This document shows positions 56,321 to 64,000 of a stretch of 64,000 nt of DNA, piece by piece. The number at the start of each line of letters is the position of its first letter. Positions within the stretch are counted from its first letter, which is position 1. Source of the DNA: Cladophialophora immunda (lineage: Eukaryota; Ascomycota; Eurotiomycetes; Chaetothyriales; Herpotrichiellaceae); contig NW_015622542.1 in assembly GCF_000835495.1 (NCBI RefSeq), forward strand, positions 2,626,485-2,690,484, read 5' to 3'. A model generated the notes under the pieces. It worked only from the letters and a program-made list of their open reading frames with translations, was not told the origin of the DNA and searched no databases. The translations under genes were made by a program, and so were the position numbers.

Positions 56321-56793
56321 CGTGCTCGTGGGTGTATGGATGAATGGGGAATGGGTGGTCGATCGAAACGGCGCGGTGCAGAGGTTCGAGGACGACGCGG
56401 CTGTGGTGCTAGCAAATATTAGACGTCGTGCCCGTAGACGGACGATGGGACTGAGGAGAGAGGTTTCCTGTTCGCGAAGGGCGGTAGATGGTAATCGATC
56501 CAGCGGCGATTGAGACTTGGATAGTGAACGAGTGAACGAGTGAACGAATTGCGGAGAAGCGAAGCCTGCCGCAGCCTTGTCCCGCACTCGCATTTGCGGA
56601 GTTTTCTACTGCCTGCCGCCTGCGCCTAAATCTACAAATCCGCGTTTCTGGTCCTGAACTTTCTCTTCGAGTACTCTACACCGTGACCGGGCACTTCCCT
56701 GCATCCGACAAGACATCGCAGACAAAGTGCATGTCCTCTCATCATCCGCGGTAGCTTTCATCTATCCTCGAAAGACCGCCGCACGCCGTCAAA
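56321..56793. promoter_or_regulatory. Bidirectional promoter between CSN2 and CWC25
   Basis: The two genes diverge with 473 bp between their ATG codons. No frame inside looks conserved, so both promoters and both 5' leaders must fit in this space. Confidence 0.6.
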
Positions 56794-57978
56794 ATGGGTG
56801 GCGACCTCAATCTCAAGAAATCATGGCACCCAGTGCTCATGAGCAACCAGAAGAAAGTCTGGGAAGAGGAGAAAAAGGCGCTGGAGGAGCGCAAGAAAAT
56901 TGATCAAATCATGAAAGAGCGCGCCGAAGAGAGAGCGATTCAAGAACTCGAAGAATTGCAGGAGGCTGCTGGCGGGAGGAAGCGACAAGCTCGGGTTGAC
57001 TGGATGTACAATGGACCCTCGAGCGGCCAAACCGGCACTACCGAGGAGATGGAGGGCTACCTGTTGGGAAAGCGGCGGATAGATGGTTTGCTGAAAGGCA
57101 CAGAGAACCAGAAACTGGAAAAATCCGCGAAAGAGGATTCGTTCATTGCAGTGCAGAACGCCAACACCGCGAGAGACACGGCAGCAAAAATCAGAGAGGA
57201 CCCTATGCTGGCGATCAAGAAGCAGGAACAGGCCGCATATGATGCTATGATGAATGACCCGGTCAAGCGAAGATTGCTGCTAAAGGCGGCTGGCAGGGAA
57301 GATGATGATCGGGAACGGGATCGCAAAAGAAGGAAACACCACCACCACCATCGTCACCACAGTCGCCGCGATGATCCTGACAGACATGATAACTCCCGTT
57401 CATATCGAGACGACGATGTGGACAGGCATGGAAGATCTAAGCACCGGCAGCGGAGATCATACACTCCTTCCGTGTCTCCATCCCGATCGAGATCTCCTCC
57501 ACGGAGGCCCGCGAGGTCACGATCTCGATCTCCCTATCGGAGGAGACGTTCATATTCACCCGAAGAAAGGCGACGACCAAGATCTCGGTCCAGGTCAAAT
57601 TCTCCTCGCCGAAACGGGCATAGCAATGGAGTCCGCAAAATGCAAAGTTGGCATTCTTCGAGGCCAGAGCCACCGAGGTACCGCAGTCCACGCCGCGAAC
57701 AGAAGAAAGAAGATACCAAGGAAGAAGACAGAGCAGCCAGATTAGCTGCGATGCAAAATGATGCGACCGACCTCGACCAACGACGAGAACAAAGGCTGGC
57801 TGAACTTGAACAAAAGGAAAGAGCCGAGAGGGATCGAGACAACGCGGCTCGGGCTAGGACTGCGAAGCATGGTGGTCGGGCAGACTTTGTCAATAGCTAC
57901 CATAAAAGGGCCGGGGATATGACTCTAGGAGAGCGCATGGGACGCAATGGCGCGTCGCAGCGAGAGGAGGGTGACTAA
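56794..57978 (+). CDS. CWC25: Pre-mRNA splicing factor Cwc25
   Basis: This single exon encodes 394 aa. The start [20 protein letters not shown] is the strongest family signature. A charged coiled-coil (residues about 24-65) follows, then the conserved [19 protein letters not shown], and a second conserved block around residues 95-165 containing [22 protein letters not shown] His-rich run and a long Arg/Ser-rich region (about 185-300) follow, typical of splicing proteins. The tail has conserved [17 protein letters not shown]. Cwc25 is a first-step factor that binds near the branch site in the activated spliceosome. A function in splicing is strongly supported. Confidence 0.94.
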   Translation: MGGDLNLKKSWHPVLMSNQKKVWEEEKKALEERKKIDQIMKERAEERAIQELEELQEAAGGRKRQARVDWMYNGPSSGQTGTTEEMEGYLLGKRRIDGLLKGTENQKLEKSAKEDSFIAVQNANTARDTAAKIREDPMLAIKKQEQAAYDAMMNDPVKRRLLLKAAGREDDDRERDRKRRKHHHHHRHHSRRDDPDRHDNSRSYRDDDVDRHGRSKHRQRRSYTPSVSPSRSRSPPRRPARSRSRSPYRRRRSYSPEERRRPRSRSRSNSPRRNGHSNGVRKMQSWHSSRPEPPRYRSPRREQKKEDTKEEDRAARLAAMQNDATDLDQRREQRLAELEQKERAERDRDNAARARTAKHGGRADFVNSYHKRAGDMTLGERMGRNGASQREEGD

Positions 57979-58414
57979 AAAGTGTTGACTTGTACCGCTC
58001 CCTTTCGTCCTGGGATCTTGAAGTATGATATACATCTCTCGATCCTTGAGCCTCCTGACTACACAATGAATGAGACAGGGGCAGTCCTGCGGGTCGCCAT
58101 AATTGCATCTGTGTTAGGTACTTCTGTACTCCGTATACGTATCTCAGCCAAGCGGTGTTTATCAGTGCCACTGTAGAGCTTATCTGAGGTGACACGGCCC
58201 AACTGCACCTAGCACCACCACAACCACTGTTGCTACCCCTTACATGTGGACACTGTCTATCGCAATGGTCTCATATAAAGAGGTAAGCTGCTTCCGGCTT
58301 TGTCTTTGGTGTAGGAAGTCTATCTTGATCACGCCGAAAGTGAGTGATCTATGCCTTTTCGCCTGGTCCTTGCGTGCCCTCTGACTTCGCGCTCCTGCTA
58401 TTGCTTTGTGTGCT
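57979..58414. promoter_or_regulatory. Intergenic region before the amidase gene
   Basis: This short non-coding stretch holds the CWC25 3' end and the amidase promoter. It carries a TACTCCGTA nonamer at 58127-58135 inside a short palindrome-like run. Confidence 0.45.
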
Positions 58415-60494
58415 ATGTCAGAGGTCATCTCTCCCTTCATTACAGTCGGACAGGACAATTTCTATGTCGCCTTCGATTCGAAATGCAGTCGTCTGCCGCC
58501 CTCCTGTATGACCAGACTCGCTCTATTTGACGAAGAGCTGATACCAGCATCCGCCATTGAGTGGAAGGAGTCGAGCTTCACCCCAGCTCATCTAGCTTCA
58601 ATATCCACGAACTTCAGCACCGCAGATGATATTTGGACCAAAAGTTTCGTCTCCTGTAAGTCTTACTGTAGCATACCATTCGACTCGTGCTCGTTCGCTT
58701 TGCTGATATTGACACGTATCCAGTGATTCTCCTGCTACGTCCACCAGGTACGAAATGCAATGTCAGAAAGCGGCGGATCTTTTCTGTCTGGAACTCCGAA
58801 GTCGAACTGAGCAATGGTCCATACGTTGTTTCAAGAGCGTCAGGTAACGTCTTTCGCGTATACAAACTGGCAGCAGACTCCCATCATGCGTTTGTGACTG
58901 GCATTCTGCGGCAACCGGGCACAACATCGGCATGGCGGCGGTTTCCAGTGAGTTGATGACCCAGCCAACGTTCCCTAACCTAACAAATATGCAGTTGCCG
59001 AATATCATCCCGTTGCCCTCGAAGCTGTATCGCTGCCACGACGGTAGGCCCCTGGCTGGCTTGAGATTTGCAGTCAAGGATTCGATTGCTATCAGAGGCC
59101 TGAAGACCGGCTTTGGCAACCAGGCCTGGCACGACACCTATCCTGCAGAGAAAGCTACGGCGCCAGTTGTCAAAATACTACTCGAAGCTGGCGCCATCCT
59201 AGTCGGAAAGCTCAAGACTACCGAGTTCGCCGAGGGCATCGATCCCTGCGAATGGACTGACGATGTCTGTCCCTTTAATCCTAGGGGTGACGGACTACAG
59301 AAGCCCTCTTCTTCCAGTACTGGCAGTGCCGCAGCAGCAGCGGCTTACGAGTGGCTGGACTTCACAATTGGAACAGACACCGGCGGGTCAATTCGACATC
59401 CGGCTGGTGTAAACGGGGTATTTGGACAACGACCTTCGCATGGACTGCTCAGCCTCGAGGGAGTGCTCGGAGCAACAGATTTGTTTAACACGGTTGGAAT
59501 ATTTGCCAGAAATGTCGATGTTTTCACTCGTGTCGGCTCTTATCTCGTTTCCCAAGCCCAGGTCCCATCGAGATTTCCAGAAAGTCGCAAGTACAACTTG
59601 CTCTGCCCAACCAGACCTGCACAGCCCGAAAATGGAGGGACACCTCACCATGGGCACCAAAAGTGGCTTCCTCGTCCTTCGGTCGACGCGAAATATTGGT
59701 CCCAAGCTGAGAAGCAAATCGAGACAATGCTCAGTCGACTCGAATGTCATCTTGATTGTGAGAGGGTATTCTTTGACATCGACGAGCTGTGGAGAGCCAC
59801 ACCGCCAATCGGTCAGCCAAGGTCGCTTGATCAAGCTGTTGGGCATGTCTATTCAACTATTACGACGGCCTCTGCGGTTGGCGGGGGCATCGATCAATTC
59901 TTCGGCAAATACGAGGCCAACAACAACGGGCAGCCTCCAAAAGTCTCGGACCTGGTTAATCGCCGTCTCGATCATGGGCGCAACGTGTCGACAGAGAAAA
60001 TCACTGGCGCTCTGGAGGCGATGCAGGCGTTCAAACTCTGGGTCGAAACGACGCTTTTTGGTTCCTACGACCAGGATGCCATCACTTTATTGGTATTCCC
60101 GCAATCCCTTGGTCGCCCAGATTATCGTGACAATGTGCCTGATCGGGCTGAGCTCTTCAACGATGCTTTCAGTATCTATTCCTTCGGGTATCTGGTAGGC
60201 TGTCCAGACTATACAGTTCCTGTCGCAGAGGTTCCGTACTTGTCGAAGGTTACCTCTAGGACTGAGTATCTCCCAGTATCGATCAGTCTCGTAGGGCGGC
60301 CTGGCTCGGATCTGGAGCTTTTCAATGTCGTGCAACAATTACACAGATTTGGTGTGATCTCAGATGTGGCCACAGGACCGCGACTATATCCACAGCACAT
60401 GGATGCTCAGGAAATGATGTCGCCTGCACAAAAGGTTCACTCCATAGGTGCAATCGCTGAACATTTCTCGGAGCCAAATTCTTCATTCCCTTAA
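58415..60494 (+). CDS. Amidase-signature enzyme with extra N-terminal domain
   Basis: Predicted 654 aa from exons 58415-58655, 58724-58947 and 58995-60494 (introns 68 and 47 bp, in phase). Residues 156-654 form an amidase-signature domain. They include Lys183 of the triad ([11 protein letters not shown]), a Ser/Gly loop ([15 protein letters not shown], about 259-273) with the cis-Ser, and nucleophile Ser287 in [13 protein letters not shown]. The first ~155 residues form a separate small domain seen in some fungal amidases, of the type often annotated scytalone-dehydratase-like. The enzyme should hydrolyse an amide or transfer its acyl group; the substrate is unknown. No transit peptide or membrane segment is visible, so a cytosolic enzyme is likely. 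Confidence 0.85.
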
Positions 60495-61106
60495 ACGGTA
60501 CAAGTCGGCATTCAGGTGAATATCTCCTCACAGGTCCAGCAAAGACAATACGAAGTCGCACGAATTTCTGTCAACCCCCTGACTTTGGAAACCCGACCGG
60601 AAACGCAACGCAAGGCACCAGAAACACAGCAGCGCCAAATGGTTCTCGATCAAGGTACGAAGAGGCATCGCTCGATTGGCTGTTGCCACAAATTATGATT
60701 TCCCGCCGCCTGTTCTTCGCACTGTTAGTCTTCGGACGCAAGAAGAAGTTTCGAACGAAACGACAGCATGAGCCGAGAATACGACTCAGTCCTCTGGCTG
60801 TCATCTCCAAGATCTCAGGACTGGAAATTGTCGTGCTGTTTGGGTAAGACCTTTGTGGCCGATACGGTCGTTGGTCGGCTTGAGTTCTCAGCAAGGGGAC
60901 CCGTCTGCTGTGTAACTTTGGTTGGGGAACAGCAGTTCTTCCCTCACGTGGGTCTTGATGAACGTGCCTAGTCCTGTTTGCCGCGATGCTCTTACGAGAC
61001 GGACCAAGCTGGAAGGGAGTTTACGATGGAGCGACGCTACGAGCACATACGCATTCGCCACTTCCGGCCCCAGGGTTTACCTTTGCAGGTGACACTACTG
61101 GATTCC
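60495..61106. other. Convergent intergenic region
   Basis: The 3' ends of the amidase and aldolase genes meet here. Only short overlapping frames are present. Confidence 0.45.
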
Positions 61107-62315
61107 TCAGTTCTGGCTCTTCTCTACTTTAACCAACGCCTCAGCACAGGCCTTTGCCGCCTTTGCAATGAAACTGGAATCCTGGCCACCCAGGACAAAT
61201 CCCACGCCCAAGTCATGGACCGCCCAGCCTTGGATCGTGGGATTGTCGTAGACGCCACCCAAGCCCATGATCTTGCCATGCTTTTTACACGCCTGGCTGA
61301 TTTTCTCCATGGCTTCCTTGTACACCGGACTGTCAAACTGCGAGGAAATGCCGAGCTCGATGGTCAAATCGTTCGACCCGACAAGGAGCACGTCAACGCC
61401 CGGGACGGAGGCGATGGCGTCGAGGTTCTGCAGAGCCTCCTTTGTTTCGATCATGACGATGACGGTCGAGCCCACGTTGTTGGATTGCGGGATCACCACG
61501 GCGTGCGGCTGGGCCGCGTATGCGAACTGAGGGAGTTGTCCGGTCATCGAGCGTTTCCCGGCGGGCGGGTACTTTGAGATGGCGACGGCAGATTCAGCCT
61601 CGTCTATATGAACGGTCCCAGAGGAATATCAGTCTTCGCTTTCCACTGCTTCTTGCTCACGATATGCCGATCAAGAGAGGGGGGTGAGAAGAAAAAGAAA
61701 GGCCCCAAGCCTCAAAACGGAACAAGTCTCGTGGCATTGACGGATACAGACTCCCTTGCATACGTGTGTGTGCGGGTGTGCGTGCATGCGTGTGAGGGGG
61801 TGGTTCACAATGGCCGTCGGAAAGAAGCACTGGCCGTGGGATACGTACCTCTCGTGCTCACATGCGGGAAGATGACCCCCATGGCTCCTCCGTCCAGGAC
61901 CCTCTGGACGAACCCGTCGCCGCACTGGTACGGCACTCTCACGAACGGGGTTATCCCCGCCAACAGACCCGTCGTGCAGAGGAGGCTGGCATCGTTGAGG
62001 GACAGGGCCGAATGCTCGAGGTCGATGAACAGCGCGTCGAAGCCGGCCGCTGCGGCGATCTGCACGACCGACGCGGACGGGGCGAGTTTGATCCCGAAGA
62101 CCTGTCCAACACCCAATGTCACTTTATGATGACCTTTCATCCCACAGAGGGGTTTAGGGGGCTGCGTTGATGTATTGTTTCTGGAGAGACCGGGGGAGAA
62201 CGAAGGAAAGTACGCGGAGAGACTGATAGCGAGAGGTAGAGAGGGGTGTATCTACCTTGCATATTGAACCTGCCTGCCGAAGGCGATATAGATTGTTCGG
62301 AAAGATCGTTGCCAT
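61107..62315 (-). CDS. HpcH/HpaI-family aldolase/citrate-lyase-like protein
   Basis: Predicted 269 aa from exons 62315-62256, 62101-61849 and 61603-61107 (introns 154 and 245 bp, in phase). The chain reads as one TIM barrel of the HpcH/HpaI family. Its start, MATIFPNNLYRLRQAG, is followed by VFGIKLAPSASVVQ, the metal-site segment FIDLEHS, GGAMGVIFPHV, then YPPAGKRSM, VMIETKEAL with the metal-binding Glu, and VDVLLVGSNDL. Family members are divalent-metal class II aldolases that cleave or form 2-oxo acids with pyruvate or a similar partner. Which substrate this one uses is not shown. Length is normal for the family. The large last intron contains a GT-rich repeat. No obvious targeting signal. 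Confidence 0.85.
61768..61800. repeat. GT-rich simple repeat inside an intron
   Basis: A run of TGTGTGTG, GTGTGCGTGC and TGCGTGTGAG units lies within the 245-bp intron of the aldolase gene. Confidence 0.7.
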
Positions 62316-63322
62316 GGTGAGTTAGTTACGAGGCGAGTTGCTTTTGCGTTTCCTTTTCCCTTGATGTTTCTAACTTGACTCCCTTCGGCCTTTGGGAACG
62401 ACAAAGTCTGTCTGGGCAGGCTCAAGCTTCAAGACGATGGCGATACAATTGACCCACTACTGGCAGATGCCACGCTGCCGAGAACATGTAGTCCTTGGAA
62501 ATAACATCGCATCGGCTGGGTGAAAGTCCTCCATGAAGATTCTCCCAGCCTACCCAAACCCCATCGCCTACCCCGAGGATAACCTCGACGGGTGGGAAAA
62601 GGAGTTGGAGACGAGAGACCATTTCGTGGAGAAGTGCGGGTTTGGTCCTCATCCGTCGGGTCCTTTTGAAATCATACAATCGATGCATCAAGATATCTCG
62701 GACTGAGATGCTCCGAAGCGTCGGAGCTTGATCGAAGACTAATCTGGGCATCACTGAACAAAGTGGCAATGGGAAACACGTTTGGATGTGGCCTACTCAT
62801 CGTGAAAATGTATGACGACAAAAGTTGATGAAAAGAGAGATGGCTTCGATGAGGGCCCTTCCCCAGCGCCAATCTCAAGCAAGTTAACCATCTCTGCTGA
62901 GCGAAAAGGACAACGATGAAAGCTAACTCATAGGAAAGTCTTGGTAGCACTCGAGAGTCCGCCGGTTGGTTCGACAGGCGCGAGGTATATCAGCTCCTAA
63001 ACAATGTGATTCATGCACGCCCTGCAGTAAAAGTGGCACCGTCAGGCCCTGTTTTTCTCTCAAATCCTTCGCAGACATCGCCTATCTTCTCTCATCGCCC
63101 AGAACTGGCTTTGCAGTGGGAAGAGGGTCGCAGCTCCCAGCAGGACGGTACACAAGGAAGGGGATCTCGATGCCGAAAAACTTTCAAGCATGAACTGAGG
63201 GCATGGTGACCAGCCCTTCTGGGTATGATATGAGGATATGAACACGTTGAAGTACTGACCTCGAGAGTGAATCGCTGTAAATGTTATCATTTGCGTGTCG
63301 GCCGAGACGCACACGCCCCTCC
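62316..63322. other. Intergenic region upstream of the aldolase gene
   Basis: About 1 kb. A minus-strand frame from ATG 62751 to 62422 (109 codons) shows some hydrophobic and charged content but no recognisable domain and no confirmed splice partner. Otherwise nothing is supported. Confidence 0.35.
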
Positions 63323-63745
63323 CTAGGTCATTGTCCCAAAGGTCAGAGGACTAGGTGAGAGATGGAGCCACGGTTTCGGCTCGTGAAGAGTCGTGGCCTG
63401 TCGCTGCAGCCTCTCCCTCATTTGCCGGGGGCTTTCTGTCAATGGTCTCACTGCTGTTCCTGGATGAGGGTAGTTATCTGCTGGCACTGACGCGATACAG
63501 TCTGAACAAGGAGGTGGCAGTCTTAGCCGCTGGTATCCCACTGGAATAGCATGGAAAGGAAGGTAGTCATGTTGTAGGTCCAGGTCTTTGGGACGACGGC
63601 TTCGGACACAGTATTGGAGAAGGCGGAGGCAAGCGTAGAAGCCGAAGATGGTGAGCAGCCCAAGGACTACGCCCACGACGAAGCCGGGCCAACTGAACGT
63701 GCAACCTCTGCGCTCGAGGTTGATTGCAGAGACGTGGTACTCCAT
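63323..63745 (-). CDS. Small single-span membrane protein of unknown function
   Basis: A 140-codon frame from ATG 63745 contains one clear membrane segment at about residues 21-44 (FVVGVVLGLLTIFGFYACLRLLQ), followed by a basic cytosolic-type stretch (RSRRPKD). The rest is polar and Pro-rich. There is no signal peptide, so a single-pass topology is likely. I do not recognise the family, and a plus-strand frame overlaps it, so support is moderate. Additional exons cannot be excluded. Confidence 0.4.
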   Translation of the reverse strand: MEYHVSAINLERRGCTFSWPGFVVGVVLGLLTIFGFYACLRLLQYCVRSRRPKDLDLQHDYLPFHAIPVGYQRLRLPPPCSDCIASVPADNYPHPGTAVRPLTESPRQMRERLQRQATTLHEPKPWLHLSPSPLTFGTMT

Positions 63746-64000
63746 GTCGAAAGCGAGGCAAATTCGGTGGTCAGCGTACGTAAGAGATGCGGTGCGCCAC
63801 AGTTGGTCTGAGGTGAAAAGATCTGTCTGCTCACTGGCCGTCAGAAGTTTCTCTCAACAAAGTCACGACGTTGTGCTTTCTGGTTCTAGAAGCAGCGCAT
63901 CCAATTGACTTGGCTGGTGATTTGAGGAAAGATCCTGCACCTGCACCTGCTACTCGAGGTTAGAATTATCGACAGAAGGTGGTCAGTAGAAAGAGACGTC

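Noticed and set aside
55431..56513. 360-codon plus-strand frame opposite CSN2
   Set aside because: It is the shadow of a conserved minus-strand gene; its residues show no family features and CSN2 explains the codon pattern.
58415..62315. Amidase and aldolase as a shared catabolic cluster
   Set aside because: They are convergent neighbours, but there is no regulator, transporter or other pathway enzyme beside them, so linkage alone is weak.
62422..62751. 109-codon minus-strand frame upstream of the aldolase gene
   Set aside because: ATG present and partly coding-like, but it lacks a recognisable family and competes with an overlapping frame.

Overview
The window looks like a gene-dense stretch of nuclear chromosome from a filamentous ascomycete (Pezizomycotina). 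The genes are separate transcription units on both strands with short introns, mostly 41-154 bp, that start GT, end AG and often carry a CTAAC-like branch point. Every confident product is a recognisable fungal protein. A Eurotiomycete (for example Chaetothyriales) fits the protein flavour, but this is only an impression. I see no operons, CRISPR arrays, rRNA, convincing tRNA, transposon or viral genes. Start codons, splice sites and reading phases were worked out by hand. Products are assigned from motifs and family knowledge, not from database searches.

Layout, left to right. 1.7-5.2 kb (-): ataxin-2/Pbp1 homologue. 6.1-6.4 kb (-): candidate small two-exon gene. 6.7-10.0 kb (-): Kin1/MARK kinase with a KA1 tail. 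11.0-13.3 kb (+): G-patch spliceosomal protein of the GPATCH1 type. 14.2-15.4 kb (+): HUT1-type nucleotide-sugar transporter. 15.8-17.6 kb (-): fungal-specific regulator-like protein. 20.0-23.9 kb (+): TRAPPC11. 24.4-25.3 kb (+): phospholipid methyltransferase OPI3. 25.8-27.5 kb (+): Rxt2 subunit of the Rpd3L deacetylase. 28.1-29.1 kb (-): casein kinase 2 beta. 31.0-32.9 kb (-) and 33.8-35.3 kb (+): a divergent pair, a transcription-factor-like protein and a Dal5-type MFS permease. 35.5-37.3 kb (-): RNase P/MRP subunit Rpp40 in six exons. 37.7-38.9 kb (+): unrecognised Cys-rich multi-exon candidate. 39.1-39.5 kb (+): COX19. 41.2-43.5 kb (+): large fungal membrane protein. 43.8-44.1 kb (-): small two-exon gene. 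46.3-47.9 kb (+): lipoate transferase LIP2. 49.0-51.0 kb (-): otubain deubiquitinase in seven exons. 54.7-56.3 kb (-): COP9 signalosome subunit 2. 56.8-58.0 kb (+): splicing factor Cwc25. 58.4-60.5 kb (+): amidase with an extra N-terminal domain. 61.1-62.3 kb (-): HpcH/HpaI aldolase. 63.3-63.7 kb (-): small membrane protein.

Most of this is core cell biology: mRNA metabolism (Pbp1, GPATCH1, Cwc25, Rpp40), ubiquitin/Nedd8 control (otubain, Csn2), membrane traffic and lipids (TRAPPC11, Hut1, Opi3), signalling (Kin1, CK2 beta), chromatin (Rxt2) and mitochondria (Cox19, Lip2). The accessory flavour is limited to the regulator/permease pair, the two regulator-like proteins, the amidase, the aldolase and the unknown genes. 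I did not find an exciting new system. The observations most worth checking are the OPI3 microexon with a GC-AG intron, the possible membrane-anchored N-terminus of CK2 beta, the unrecognised Cys-rich gene beside RPP40, and the Met-rich tail of Pbp1.
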